DNA of 64,000 nucleotides from Paraburkholderia guartelaensis (GCF_004353905.1 NZ_SMOD01000002.1:248001-312000), one strand, 5' to 3'; positions 18,142 to 27,832 are shown, counted from the stretch's first letter. The notes: generated by a model from the sequence alone, not told the origin. Numbers and translations: made by a program.

Positions 18142-19050
18142 TCAGTCGAAGGCGTGGTCGTTCGGCGTGGCATAGAGCGCGCGCAGTTGTTCGCTCATCG
18201 GAAACGCGAAATTCACGCCCTTGGGCGGCACCGGCTTCTCGAACCACTTCGCGTACATCGCATTGATTTCGCCGCTCTTCATGAGCGCCGCCATCGTGTC
18301 GTTCACGAGTTGCCGGAACTCGGGGTCGCCGTTGCGCATCATGAACGCATAGGCCTCCGACGATTGCGCCGTGCCCACGATCACCCATTCGGAAGGCTTC
18401 GCCGTGAGCGAGCGCGTGCCGGCGAGCAGCACGTCGTCCATCATGTAGGCCACTGCGCGGCCCGACTCGAGCGTGGCGCGCCCCTCGCCGTAATCGCGTG
18501 CGCTGATGATGCGCATGTTCATCTGCTTGTCGATGTTCATGCGCCGCAAGATGCGCTCGGACGTCGTGCCCTGGTTCGTGAGTACCGTCTTGCCCGTGAG
18601 ATCGGCAAAGTCGTGAATGCCGGAGTCCTTGCGCGTGAGCAGGCGCGTGGTTGCGACGAAGAACGTATCGGAGAAACTCACCTGGGCCTGGCGCGCCTTC
18701 AGGTTCGTCGTGACGCCGCACTCCAGGTCCACCGTGCCGTTCTGCACGAGCGGAATGCGGTTTTGCGAAGTGACGGGAATGAAACGCACCTGCAGGTTCG
18801 GGCGCTTCGTTCTGACCTTGACTGCGTCGACCACCTTGTCGCAGATGTCCTGCGAAAAGCCGATCACCTGGTTGTCGTCAATCACGTAGGAGAACGGCAC
18901 CGACGTCTCGCGATAACCAATGGCGATGATGTTCGCCGAGCGGATCTTCTCCAGCGTAGGCTGCGCGACCTGGGCGGCAGCCGGCTGCACCAGACAGAGG
19001 TACGGCACGATGGCCCAGCCAGCCAGCGACAGCAGCTTCAGTCGGTTCAT
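18142..19050 (-). CDS. Periplasmic polar amino-acid ABC binding protein (GltI-like)
   Basis: A 302-residue periplasmic binding protein. The signal peptide MNRLKLLSLAGWAIVPYLC runs to a cleavage site near AAAQ. The family motif GYRETSVPFSYVIDDNQVIGFSQDICDKVV and the lobe motif VDLECGVTTNLKARQAQVSFS match glutamate/aspartate-binding GltI. The ATG at 19050 has GAGGA upstream; a longer frame lacks a signal sequence. No cognate permease or ATPase is next to it, so it is an orphan binding protein in this window. Confidence 0.9.
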   Translation of the reverse strand: MNRLKLLSLAGWAIVPYLCLVQPAAAQVAQPTLEKIRSANIIAIGYRETSVPFSYVIDDNQVIGFSQDICDKVVDAVKVRTKRPNLQVRFIPVTSQNRIPLVQNGTVDLECGVTTNLKARQAQVSFSDTFFVATTRLLTRKDSGIHDFADLTGKTVLTNQGTTSERILRRMNIDKQMNMRIISARDYGEGRATLESGRAVAYMMDDVLLAGTRSLTAKPSEWVIVGTAQSSEAYAFMMRNGDPEFRQLVNDTMAALMKSGEINAMYAKWFEKPVPPKGVNFAFPMSEQLRALYATPNDHAFD

Positions 19051-19188
19051 GGGTCGGTCCTCGTCGTCACGCTTCGTCTCTCGGCGTTGTTTCGCGCAGT
19101 CGAAGCATCCATTTGTCGCCACAATCGATCATCGCGCAACATGCGGGAACTACCAGGCGTTTCCCGGGATGTTAAGCCAATGATGAAA

Positions 19189-19216
19189 AAAAGCAGCGGA
19201 CGTGGCCGCTGCTTTT
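19189..19216 (-). terminator. Rho-independent terminator after the MFS gene
   Basis: Eleven-base perfect stem AAAAGCAGCGG / CCGCTGCTTTT with a six-base loop. Read on the minus strand it ends in a run of seven T residues, 38 bp after the MFS stop. It can also act in the other direction. Confidence 0.88.
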
Positions 19217-19253
19217 CATCGCTCGTGCTGCGCAATCGTCACGGCGAATGCGA

Positions 19254-20561
19254 TCAGCCGTTGACGAGCTTCTTCGGCTGCAGCAGCGCCAGCACCGCGC
19301 CCAGCACCATGGCCGCCGAAACGCAGTACATGCCCGCGTTCGTGCTTTGCGTCACGTCCTTCATCCAGCCGATGATCGACGGGCTCACGAAGCCCGCGAG
19401 ATTCCCGATCGAGTTGATCATGCCGATGGCCGCCGCAGCCGAGCCGCCCGCGAGAATCGCGCTCGGCCAGGTCCAGAACACGGGCATCGTGGCGAGCATG
19501 CCGGCCGCGCCCACCGAAAGCGCGAGCATGGCGAGCGGCACGTTGTGACCGAACACGGTGCTGAAATACAGGCCGATTGCCGATGCCAGCGAAGCGATGG
19601 CGAAGTGCCAGCGGCGCTCGCCCGTGCGGTCGGCGCTCTTCGCGACGAACAGCATGCTGAACACGGCGCACGCGTACGGAATGGCGGTGAGCAGGCCCAC
19701 GTCGAGCGCGCTCTTCACGCCGCTCGCCTTGATGAGCGTGGGCAGATAGAAGCTGATGCCGTAAAGGCCCATCATGCAGCAGAAGTAAATCACGGCCATG
19801 AGCCACACGCGGCCATTGGCGAACACCGAGCCGATCGACGCGTGGCCCTTGCCCGCCTGGTCCTGCGCGATATTGCGTTCGAGCACGGCCTTCTCGTCGT
19901 CCGAGAGCCAGTTCGCCGCGCGAATGCCGTTGGGCAGATAGAAGAGCGTAATCACGCCCAGCACGAGCGAGGGCACTGCTTCGATCAGGAAGAGCCACTG
20001 CCAGCCCGCCCAGCCGTTCGTGCCGGTGAAGGCCGAGAGAATCCAGCCCGAAAGCGGGCCGCCCAGCACGCCCGCGATCGGGATGCCGATCATGAAGAGC
20101 GCATTCATGCGGCTGCGGCGCGCGGCCGGAAACCAGTAGGTGAGATAGAGCACGATACCGGGGAAGAATCCCGCTTCGGCCACGCCCAGCAGGAAGCGCA
20201 CGAAATAGAACTGTGTGGGCGTTTTCACGAACAGCGTGGCCGCCGAAAGCACGGCCCACGTAATCATGATGCGCGCGATCCACACACGCGCGCCCACGCG
20301 GTGCATGAGGATATTGCTCGGGACTTCGAAGAAAAAGTAGCCGATAAAGAAAATGCCCGCGCCGAGACCGTAGACGGTTTCGCTGAACCGCAGGTCGCTG
20401 AGCATCTGGAGCTTGGCGAAGCCTACGTTGACACGGTCGAGATACGCGGCCACATAGCAGAGGAAAAGAAACGGCAACAGACGCAACGTCGCCTTCGAAT
20501 AGGCGCGCGTCTCGATATTTTGTAATGCGGCCTTCGAGTGGCCACCGGCGATTGTATTCAT
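19254..20561 (-). CDS. MFS transporter, anion:cation symporter type
   Basis: A 435-residue major-facilitator protein with about twelve hydrophobic segments. The start LPFLFLCYVAAYLDRVNVGFAK and the loop motif GVAEAGFFPGIVLYLTYWFP are typical of the ACS subfamily, which imports organic anions such as phthalate, tartrate, glucarate or hydroxyphenylacetate. The ATG at 20561 has GGAGA six bases ahead and is preferred over upstream in-frame starts. It is a single gene ending at a strong terminator and divergent from the deoxyribosyltransferase-like gene. Substrate unknown. Confidence 0.9.
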   Translation of the reverse strand: MNTIAGGHSKAALQNIETRAYSKATLRLLPFLFLCYVAAYLDRVNVGFAKLQMLSDLRFSETVYGLGAGIFFIGYFFFEVPSNILMHRVGARVWIARIMITWAVLSAATLFVKTPTQFYFVRFLLGVAEAGFFPGIVLYLTYWFPAARRSRMNALFMIGIPIAGVLGGPLSGWILSAFTGTNGWAGWQWLFLIEAVPSLVLGVITLFYLPNGIRAANWLSDDEKAVLERNIAQDQAGKGHASIGSVFANGRVWLMAVIYFCCMMGLYGISFYLPTLIKASGVKSALDVGLLTAIPYACAVFSMLFVAKSADRTGERRWHFAIASLASAIGLYFSTVFGHNVPLAMLALSVGAAGMLATMPVFWTWPSAILAGGSAAAAIGMINSIGNLAGFVSPSIIGWMKDVTQSTNAGMYCVSAAMVLGAVLALLQPKKLVNG

Positions 20562-20763
20562 GGTCTCCAACATGGTGTAAAGCCAGTGCCACGCAATGGC
20601 GCACGGCACGATGCAAAGTGCATGATCGTAGCGAGAGGCAACAAATGTTGTCAATCGTCTGTAAGCAACAGGAAGACGGACGAACCCTCACTGGCCCGGG
20701 ACCAGGCGCTAGAATCGTCGAACCGGGGTCTCGACGAACCCCTTGCATGGAGGACCGCGCGCC

Positions 20764-21288
20764 ATGAATTCGACCCTGCTGCCCCGCCGCCCGCGCGTGT
20801 ATCTCGCCGGCTTCGACGTCTTCCGGCGCGACGCGCTCGAGCATGGCGCACGCCTCGTCGCCGCGTGCGCGGAATTTGGCTTCGAGGGCGTCTATCCGCT
20901 CGACGCGCAAGCGCCCGCGGACCTCGACGGCCCCCGCCAGGCCGCGTGGATCTATCGCGCGAACGTCGAATCGATCCGCGCCGCCGATATCGTGATGGCA
21001 AACGTCAATGACTTTCGCGGCCCCGGCGAGCCCGACTCCGGCACCGCCTTCGAGATCGGCTATGCAGCCGCGCTAGGCAAGGAAATCTGGGCCTACTCGT
21101 CCGACGAAGGCACGCTCATCGAACGCGTGCCTTCCGTGCCCGACGCGCAGGGGCGCGTGTGCGAACGCGGCTATCTGGTGGAAGATTTCGGCCTGGCCAA
21201 GAACCTGATGATCGCGTGCGCGGCGCGCCTCGTGCAGGGCGACGCACGCGCGTGTCTCGAAGCCATGGCGCAGGGGCGCACGCAATAA
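20764..21288 (+). CDS. Nucleoside 2-deoxyribosyltransferase-like protein
   Basis: A 174-residue protein of the nucleoside 2-deoxyribosyltransferase fold. The start VYLAGFDVFRRDA, the segment IRAADIVMANVNDFRGP and the active-site region DSGTAFEIGYAAALGKEIWAY are recognisable; the glutamate in FEIGYA corresponds to the family nucleophile. Such enzymes exchange or hydrolyse bases of deoxynucleosides or nucleotides. GGAGG sits 12 bases before the ATG at 20764. It is alone on the plus strand, and the real substrate is unknown. Confidence 0.85.
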   Translation: MNSTLLPRRPRVYLAGFDVFRRDALEHGARLVAACAEFGFEGVYPLDAQAPADLDGPRQAAWIYRANVESIRAADIVMANVNDFRGPGEPDSGTAFEIGYAAALGKEIWAYSSDEGTLIERVPSVPDAQGRVCERGYLVEDFGLAKNLMIACAARLVQGDARACLEAMAQGRTQ

Positions 21289-21325
21289 CCACCTGCAAGC
21301 GCGTGCGCCGGCGCCAGCGAAAAGA

Positions 21326-22999
21326 TCAATGATGCATGGTGCTCATCGTGCTCATGCGCTGGAGCGCGCGAATACGCGCCACCGCGGGGCGGTCCGTCAC
21401 GGCGACCTGATAGAGCTTCGCGAGATCGGCCTTGAGCGCCGTGCGTGAGCCGGCGTCGAGATACACCATGTGCCCCGAGGGATAGAAGCGCGCGCTCAGG
21501 TTGTCGCGCACCTTCTGGTCGAGCAGCGGCATCTTCTGCAGGTCGATCACCGTCTGGTAGAACGGCGTGACGAAGTCGTAGTAGCCGTTCGCCGAGAGCA
21601 CGCGCAAATCCGGATTCAAAGCCATTACCGCCGCGAGATCGCCGGCCGTGTAGAGCACGATATTGCCCTGCGCGTCCACGCCCTTTTGCGCGCCCGTCGG
21701 ATCGATATGGCCGAAGTTCCAGTTCTTGAACGCCTGGTCGTTCAGGTCCGTGAACGACGAGTTCGTGCGGAACTTGAGTTGCTCGTTCAGGTAGCTGTTC
21801 CACATCGCCGTGTAGACGCCGCTCACCGCCGTCATGGTGGGATCGTTGCCGCCCGAGTTGGGGTCGATGTTGCCGGCAATGCCCGTGTCGATGGCGGTCA
21901 CGCGGCCGTCGTACGAGCCGAGCGCCACGCCCTTGTCCTTCAGGAGCGAAGTGAGAAACAGCGAATTGCCGCGGCTGTCGTACGAGGCGATGTCGAGATT
22001 CCACGACTCCAGCGTTTGCGTATCGATGCCCGTGTATTGCGACAAGGTCTTGAGCGTAGCCGGAATGCTCTTGTCGTTCGGATCGGGAAACTTAGAGAGC
22101 GCCTGAAGATAATCGGTGCGCGCGAATTGCGCGACCTGGGCGGCGAACGCCTCCAGGTCCTTAGGCGCGGGCGTCACGCCAAGGCGCTTGTGGTACCACG
22201 CGTCGGCGGCCGCCGTGGGCAGCGCGCCCACCGGATTGCCGGCTTGCGTGTAATCGAGAATCGACGACTGCAGCGTGATGCCGTTCAGATCCACGCCATC
22301 CTCGTGCAGCCGGTAGGCCAGCACGCAACTGCGCGCCGTGCCATACGACTCGCCATAGAGAAACTTCGGCGAATTCCAGCGATCGTTCGCCGAGAGGTAG
22401 CGCTTGATGAACTGCTTGAGCGAATCCGCGTCCTGATCCACGCCCCAGAAGTCGCGATTGTGATGCGGCGCAATCGCGGCCGAATAGCCCGTGCCCACCG
22501 GATTGATGAAGATGAGGTCGCTCTTGTCGAGCAGACTGTCCGGATTGTCTTCAAGTGCATAGGGCGCGGGCGGCGTGAAGCCCGGCATCGAGGTCTTGAT
22601 GCGCTTGGGCGCGAACGAGCCGAGCAGCACGAACACCGAAGATGAGCCGGGCCCGCCGTTATAGAAGAACGTGACGGGACGGTCCTGCGCCTGCACACCG
22701 TCCTTCGTGAACGCCACGTAGAAGATCTTGGCGTTGGGCTGCGAGCTGCTCGGATCGACGGTCACGAGGTGACCCGCCGTTGCCGTATAGGCAATGACTT
22801 CCTTGCCGATCTGAATGGCGTGATGCGTGATCGCGGCGTTTTCGGTCATGTCGGTGACGAAGTCGTCGGGACCGTTGCCGTAAGCGGTGGGATCGAAGCA
22901 CGGCTGGTCGGCCTGGGAGCGATGCTTGCCGTTGCCGCTCGCGGGGCTGGCCCCTTGAGCGCCGCCGTTGCCCTTGGTGGACTGCGCTTCGTCGTTCAT
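21326..22999 (-). CDS. S10-family serine carboxypeptidase-like protein
   Basis: A 557-residue alpha/beta-hydrolase peptidase of family S10. The oxyanion segment NGGPGSSS is at residues 114-121 and the nucleophile Ser218 is in GESYGT. The Asp in NGYYDFVTPF and the His in YPSGHMVYLD complete the triad. S10 enzymes remove C-terminal residues at acid pH and are usually exported. Here the N-terminus (MNDEAQSTKGNGGAQGASPA) is polar, with no Sec signal. GGAGA precedes the ATG. It lies 127 bp downstream of a family S53 peptidase on the same strand, possibly co-transcribed. Confidence 0.9.
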   Translation of the reverse strand: MNDEAQSTKGNGGAQGASPASGNGKHRSQADQPCFDPTAYGNGPDDFVTDMTENAAITHHAIQIGKEVIAYTATAGHLVTVDPSSSQPNAKIFYVAFTKDGVQAQDRPVTFFYNGGPGSSSVFVLLGSFAPKRIKTSMPGFTPPAPYALEDNPDSLLDKSDLIFINPVGTGYSAAIAPHHNRDFWGVDQDADSLKQFIKRYLSANDRWNSPKFLYGESYGTARSCVLAYRLHEDGVDLNGITLQSSILDYTQAGNPVGALPTAAADAWYHKRLGVTPAPKDLEAFAAQVAQFARTDYLQALSKFPDPNDKSIPATLKTLSQYTGIDTQTLESWNLDIASYDSRGNSLFLTSLLKDKGVALGSYDGRVTAIDTGIAGNIDPNSGGNDPTMTAVSGVYTAMWNSYLNEQLKFRTNSSFTDLNDQAFKNWNFGHIDPTGAQKGVDAQGNIVLYTAGDLAAVMALNPDLRVLSANGYYDFVTPFYQTVIDLQKMPLLDQKVRDNLSARFYPSGHMVYLDAGSRTALKADLAKLYQVAVTDRPAVARIRALQRMSTMSTMHH

Positions 23000-23126
23000 G
23001 TCGTCTCCACTTTCTGTGTGTTCGCGTTTGAGACAGTGAATGCAACTTCGAATGCAAGGCTCTCATGCAACCCGTCGCGCGCGCCGCTTACCGCTCGTGC
23101 CCAGCTTGCAGCGCGCCGCGCTCATC

Positions 23127-24776
23127 CTACGCCGAGCCGAGCGCGGCTGCCACCTTGCTGCCCACCGGCGTGCCAAGGCCCGTGCAGGCGTCCCAGCCCG
23201 GCGCCGCCGAGAAGTCGCCATTGCTGCCGCTGGTCACGTCGTTGAAAGCCCCGGGTTGCGCATAGAGCTTGGCGTTCGCGAAGCCCACGGGCGTGCCGCG
23301 CGCCGCGTTGATCCGCGCGATCAGCGCAGCCCACAGCGGCGCGACGGCGCTCGTGCCGCCCACCACCGTATCCGCACCCGCCACGTGCACTTCGTAGCCC
23401 GTGGCGGGATCGGCGTCGGCGGCCACGTCGGGCACGCCGCGCCGCACCAGCGCGCCCGCCCCGCCGCTGCTACGCACCACGCGCAGGCCTTTTTGCCAAT
23501 CCGGCAGCGCGAACGTCGCGCTCACGCCGCCGCCGGTCGCGCCGTTGTCGCCTTCGCTCCACACGGTTTCCTGCGAGATGCGTCCGTTCGACGCCGCGAT
23601 GTGCGTGCCGCCGCAGCCGAGCGCATACGGGCTCGACGCCGGAAAATCGACATGATCGGCGCCGTCGCTCACGCCGTCCGACGAACCGCTGTCGCCCGAA
23701 GCCGCGCACACGGTCACGCCGAGCGCGACGGCCGTTTGCAGCGCGTCGTTCAGCGCGCCGAGCGATTGCTGCGACCACGCCGACTCCGGCGCGCCCCAGC
23801 TGATCGAGATGACCGAGGGCTTACGCTGGCTGTCGTGCAGGGCGGCGCTCACCGCATCCACGAAACCCGCTTCGCTGTTCGGCGCGAAATAGACGGCGAT
23901 GAGCGCTCCCGGGGCGAGCGCACCGGCAATTTCCACATCGAGCGTGACTTCGGCGTCGGGGCCGTTGGGGTCGCCGGTCGGCGCGTTCGTCGCCTGATCG
24001 ACGGAAACGTCCTCCACGCGCGGCGCGCTCACGCCCAACTCGTTGAAATACGCGGTGAGGTCCGCCGTGTCATATCCGCCGCCCATTTCGATGACGGCAA
24101 TGCATTGGCCGCTGCCGTCGCCAGCGGGAAAGCTGTAAAGATCCGCGAGCTGCAAAGGCGTGAACGATTTCGTCACCGCACGCGCGGCGCGGATGGGCGG
24201 GCGGATGGGTGCGCCCGGCACGGCCGCCGCAGCTTCCGCCGCGCTCGTCGGCTCATCGGCCAGATTCGTCGGCACGATGCGAAAGTGCGGCTGCACCTTC
24301 GCGCGATTATCGAGCCCGACCACGGCGGTAACGACCTCGTGCATGTCTTCCGGCAAATGCAGAGGGCCGTTCGGCTGGTGAAAGTGATGTGTGGTTTTGC
24401 CGACCTGATGCTCGAAACGCTGCAAGTCGATGCCGAAGGCGGCGTTGTACTGCTGCACCGTGCCCGAGAGCACGACGCGGCGGGCCGAGGCATCGGCCTG
24501 ATCCACGGCGAGTCCATGCGCGCTCGCGAACTGCTCGACACGCTCGATGTCGGCAGCGCTGGCACCAAAGCGCCGCTCGTATTCCTCGCGCGAAATCGGC
24601 TGCGCGGCGGGATCGTTTTCGGCGAGCCGGTCCACCAGCTCGTGAAATTCCGCCGACGCCTGACGCCGCAGGATCAGCACGATCTTGAAGCGCTCCGTCG
24701 GGTCGCAAGCGCCGACGCACTGCGCGCCGGCGGGCGCGGGATGTTCACTGCCTGCCACGGGAAGCTGCCTGGTCAT
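23127..24776 (-). CDS. S53-family sedolisin (pro-kumamolisin-like) peptidase
   Basis: A 549-residue serine-carboxyl peptidase. An N-terminal prodomain (to about residue 170, with FGASAADIERVEQFASAHGL) precedes the catalytic domain. The Glu-Asp pair is in DAEVTLDVE, the oxyanion Asp in VCAASGDSGSS, and the serine in VVGGTSAVAPLW. The C-terminal calcium site FNDVTSGSNGDF is intact. Sedolisins are acid-active and normally secreted, yet no signal peptide is visible. The ATG at 24776 follows GGAGGAG; an upstream in-frame ATG at 24794 lies before that site. Neighbour of the S10 gene. Confidence 0.92.
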   Translation of the reverse strand: MTRQLPVAGSEHPAPAGAQCVGACDPTERFKIVLILRRQASAEFHELVDRLAENDPAAQPISREEYERRFGASAADIERVEQFASAHGLAVDQADASARRVVLSGTVQQYNAAFGIDLQRFEHQVGKTTHHFHQPNGPLHLPEDMHEVVTAVVGLDNRAKVQPHFRIVPTNLADEPTSAAEAAAAVPGAPIRPPIRAARAVTKSFTPLQLADLYSFPAGDGSGQCIAVIEMGGGYDTADLTAYFNELGVSAPRVEDVSVDQATNAPTGDPNGPDAEVTLDVEIAGALAPGALIAVYFAPNSEAGFVDAVSAALHDSQRKPSVISISWGAPESAWSQQSLGALNDALQTAVALGVTVCAASGDSGSSDGVSDGADHVDFPASSPYALGCGGTHIAASNGRISQETVWSEGDNGATGGGVSATFALPDWQKGLRVVRSSGGAGALVRRGVPDVAADADPATGYEVHVAGADTVVGGTSAVAPLWAALIARINAARGTPVGFANAKLYAQPGAFNDVTSGSNGDFSAAPGWDACTGLGTPVGSKVAAALGSA

Positions 24777-25074
24777 GGCCGGTTTCTCCTCCATGAAGCG
24801 CGTGCCTGGATTCTGGCTCTCGGACACGCGTTGAATTACGGGAGTTCCGCGCGTCAACCCGGCCCGGAATGCCGTACAAAATCGTTGGGATATTCACGCA
24901 GCATGGCCGCCGCACGAGCGGCCAGCAACGCGGTGCGAACACAAGCGAGGCGCTGTGCGCATTCGGCATGCCCGCCAGAATCGTTATACACCGGAGACGA
25001 TTGCAAAGCTCTCCCGGCGACGCGGGAAAGCCAGGTCGCGCAGATCCTCGTGAAGGAACTGCGCGACGCGCGAA

Positions 25075-25103
25075 AAGCGCGCGGGCTCAGCGCCCGCGCG
25101 CTT
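25075..25103 (-). terminator. Terminator of the galU-type gene
   Basis: Twelve-base perfect stem at 25075-25086 and 25092-25103 with a five-base loop. On the minus strand it is followed by TTTTC, 38 bp after the stop of the gene. Confidence 0.8.
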
Positions 25104-25140
25104 GAAGTACCCCGTAGCGTGGTTGTGCCGCTGTGGAGTT

Positions 25141-26031
25141 TTATGCCGCCGCGGCTAGCGCCGCCGGCAGATGCGTTTGCAGATACGCTTCGAACTCGTC
25201 CTTGACCTCGGGATGGCGCAGCGCAAACTCCACCGTTGCCTTGAGATAACCGAGCTTGCTGCCGCAGTCGAAACGCGTGCCCATATAGCGGTACGCGAGC
25301 ACCTGTTCTTCGGTGAGCAGCGACTGCAATGCATCGGTAAGCTGAAGTTCGCCGCCTGCGCCCGGCTTCAGCGCGCGCAGATGTTCGAAGATCGTGGGCA
25401 TCAGCACGTAGCGGCCCACCACGCCGAGATTCGACGGCGCGACTTCCGGCGCCGGCTTTTCGACGATGCCCGACAGCTTGAACACATCCTCTTCCCACTC
25501 GCGGCCATCGACGATGCCGTACGACGCGCTGTCTTCACGCGCGATCGATTCAACGCCCACCACCGAGCTGTGATAGTGATTGAACGTGTTCACGAGCTGC
25601 TTCATGACCGGCGTGGGGCTATAGAGCAGATCGTCCGCGAGAATCACGGCGAACGGCGAGCCGCCCACGAGTTTTTCCGCGCACAGCACAGCGTGGCCCA
25701 GACCGAGCGCTTCGGCCTGGCGCACGTAGAAGCAGTCCACATTGGCCGGCTTGATGCTGCGAACGACGTCGAGCAGCTTTTGCTTGTTGCGGGCTTCGAG
25801 TTCGCATTCGATCTCGTACGACTTGTCGAAATGGTCTTCGATCGCGCGCTTGCTGCGGCCGGTCACGAAGATCATTTCGGTAATCCCCGCAGCGATCGCC
25901 TCTTCAACCGCGTACTGAATGAGCGGCTTGTCGACGATCGGCAGCATTTCCTTTGGGCTCGCCTTGGTGGCGGGCAAGAAGCGCGTCCCAAGGCCTGCAA
26001 CAGGAAATACCGCTTTGGTTACTTTCAGCAT
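25141..26031 (-). CDS. bceT: UTP-glucose-1-phosphate uridylyltransferase (BceT/GalU)
   Basis: A 296-residue nucleotidyltransferase that makes UDP-glucose, the precursor of glucose, galactose and glucuronate residues of the polymer. The nucleotide-binding [19 protein letters not shown] is at residues 11-29, with [12 protein letters not shown] next and [10 protein letters not shown] and GELQLTDAL later. The start [13 protein letters not shown] at 26031 is the conserved N-terminus; a start nine bases earlier is possible. Its place at the edge of the exopolysaccharide locus, next to an acyltransferase, matches bceT. It could equally be the cell's only galU. Confidence 0.92.
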   Translation of the reverse strand: MLKVTKAVFPVAGLGTRFLPATKASPKEMLPIVDKPLIQYAVEEAIAAGITEMIFVTGRSKRAIEDHFDKSYEIECELEARNKQKLLDVVRSIKPANVDCFYVRQAEALGLGHAVLCAEKLVGGSPFAVILADDLLYSPTPVMKQLVNTFNHYHSSVVGVESIAREDSASYGIVDGREWEEDVFKLSGIVEKPAPEVAPSNLGVVGRYVLMPTIFEHLRALKPGAGGELQLTDALQSLLTEEQVLAYRYMGTRFDCGSKLGYLKATVEFALRHPEVKDEFEAYLQTHLPAALAAAA

Positions 26032-26295
26032 GATGTCCATTCCCAGATCGTTCGTTTGAGTCTCGGTCTCGCAGCGAGGCAAGCCGACTTCCCCGAGGTT
26101 CTGCCGTGGCAGATTCTTGTATTGAATAAGATTGTTTAGCGCCTTTTAAGGAATAAAAAAAGGCCAATAAATTCGAATTACGCTTTCCAGCATAACACCG
26201 GAAATTATTGCCATTCATACCGGATAGCTTGGGATAGATCGGCATGAATTTCCTGATCCGGCTTGTGTCAATGACGCGTTTCGTTCGGGCGCAGT

Positions 26296-26439
26296 CTACT
26301 CCGCTTCGTCGACGGGCGGCAAGGCGCCGGAGCGCGTGCGAGCGCGCCGGATAGGCTCATTGCGCAACGCTTCGCGATACGCGGACACCCCCACGAGTAT
26401 CAACAGCACGGCCACGCCGGCCAGCAAGTGCAGGTTCAT
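26296..26439 (-). CDS. Small single-span membrane protein, 47 residues
   Basis: An open frame reading MNLHLLAGVAVLLILVGVSA and then an arginine-rich tail ending in PPVDEAE. GGAG lies eight bases before the ATG. The first 20 residues form one membrane segment; the rest is basic and then acidic. It is GC-rich with normal codon use, embedded in AT-rich intergenic DNA, which supports a real gene. It lies upstream of galU on the same strand. No function is known; it may be a small regulator or accessory of the membrane complex. Confidence 0.6.
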   Translation of the reverse strand: MNLHLLAGVAVLLILVGVSAYREALRNEPIRRARTRSGALPPVDEAE

Positions 26440-26637
26440 CGGATTCTCCAGCGACCATAGTCGATCACACTCAAACTAGCATCCCAAATTCGATAAATAA
26501 ACCGCTTTGTTTTTCAATCCATTTATTTCTCCATTTCTCTTTCCACGCGAATACATTTTGAAAATCTTTTGCTTACTTCCCTCGCGCGCGCGCCTCTAAG
26601 ATCGCCGGGTACTCTCCCCAAGGACCGGCCGACACCG

Positions 26638-27822
26638 ATGAGCGATCCCGTACTCCAAACCGCCATGCCGCCTGCATCCGCCCTGCCCGCCGCCGCTGCC
26701 CCTGCAGCGCGGCCCGTGGCCGCCGCCCGCGAGCTTGCCGGCGAGCATCTGATCGAAGCCCTGCGCGGCTTTGCGGCCCTGCTGGTGGCCTATTTCCATT
26801 GCCGCCAGGTCACCTGGATCGGCATGGGCGCGTTCCACCAGTTGCACGCCAGTCTCGCGAGCCCCGGAACCCTTGCCGCGTGGCTGACGTTCCCCATTGC
26901 GTGGGGATCGGCGGGCGTGCCGATTTTTTTCGTCATCAGCGGCTATTGCATTCACCGTAGCGGCGCGGCGCGGCTCTTTTCGAACCCCGATTTCCAGCTC
27001 GATGCGCGGCAGTTCTGGCTGCGGCGTTTCGTGCGTATCTATCCGGTGTTGCTCGCTGCGTTGCTGCTCACGCTGGCTGTGGATTCGGTCAGCCTCTCGC
27101 TGCTTCCGGTGAGCCACAAGATCAACGAGATCGGGGTGCGCGATTTCTTCGTGAACCTGTTCTCGTTGCAAGGCGTGGCCGGTAAGACGTATGGGTCGAA
27201 TGGCGCGCTCTGGACTCTTTCGCTCGAAGTGCAGTTCTATCTGCTGTATCCGCTGCTCTTTGCTGCGCGCCGCCGGTTTGGGCTGAATGTCGTGCTGGCT
27301 GCCGTGGCCCTCATCAATGTCGTTTCCGCGTTGACGCTGGAGCGGCATGACATCATCGTGTTCACGTCGTACTGGTTCTCGTGGATGCTTGGCGCATGGA
27401 TCGCCGAAGTGCGGTTGCGTGGGTCTTCCGGGTTTCGCTTTGCTTATCCTGCTGCGGCGCTTTTTGCTGTTGCCGGTTGTGTGGCGTTTCACTTCGGGCA
27501 GTTTGGGGCGTTTCAGCTTTGGGCCTGTGCGTTTGCCTGCTATCTCGTTAAGGCGCTTTCGCGGCCTGCGCCTGCTTCCCCTGGTTTTCTGCAGTTGCTG
27601 TTCTCCAGGATCGGTGATTTCAGCTACTCGCTCTATCTCATTCATTTGCCGCTTTTTGTGTTACTTGGGTCGCTGTTGTTTCGCTCTGAGTTGCAGACTT
27701 CGATTTGGCCTTCTTTTGGGTTTACGCTGGCTGTGATTCCCGTTGCCTGGGTGTTCTATCGGCTATTCGAGAAGCCTGCGCTTCATGCTGCTGCTCGGCT
27801 TAGGAAGCGGGTTGTTGTTTGA
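26638..27822 (+). CDS. bceS: Acyltransferase 3 family membrane protein (BceS)
   Basis: A 394-residue integral membrane acyltransferase with about ten helices, presumed to O-acetylate the polysaccharide. The conserved LIEALRGFAALLVAYFH (near residue 40) carries the RGxA motif; PIFFVISGYCIHRSG and LWTLSLEVQFYLLYPLLF follow. The ATG at 26638 is preceded by AAGGA at long spacing. The name follows locus order (between bceT and bceR). Codon use changes along the gene: the first half is G/C-ending, while the last 17 sense codons have no C in third position. It is convergent with bceR across a large palindrome. Confidence 0.88.
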   Translation: MSDPVLQTAMPPASALPAAAAPAARPVAAARELAGEHLIEALRGFAALLVAYFHCRQVTWIGMGAFHQLHASLASPGTLAAWLTFPIAWGSAGVPIFFVISGYCIHRSGAARLFSNPDFQLDARQFWLRRFVRIYPVLLAALLLTLAVDSVSLSLLPVSHKINEIGVRDFFVNLFSLQGVAGKTYGSNGALWTLSLEVQFYLLYPLLFAARRRFGLNVVLAAVALINVVSALTLERHDIIVFTSYWFSWMLGAWIAEVRLRGSSGFRFAYPAAALFAVAGCVAFHFGQFGAFQLWACAFACYLVKALSRPAPASPGFLQLLFSRIGDFSYSLYLIHLPLFVLLGSLLFRSELQTSIWPSFGFTLAVIPVAWVFYRLFEKPALHAAARLRKRVVV

Positions 27823-27832
27823 GGTTCTTTGT

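Noticed and set aside
18142..19050. GltI-like protein as the missing binding protein for ugpA-ugpE-ugpC
   Set aside because: It belongs to the polar amino-acid cluster, whereas UgpA/UgpE are CUT1 permeases. The folds and partners do not match.
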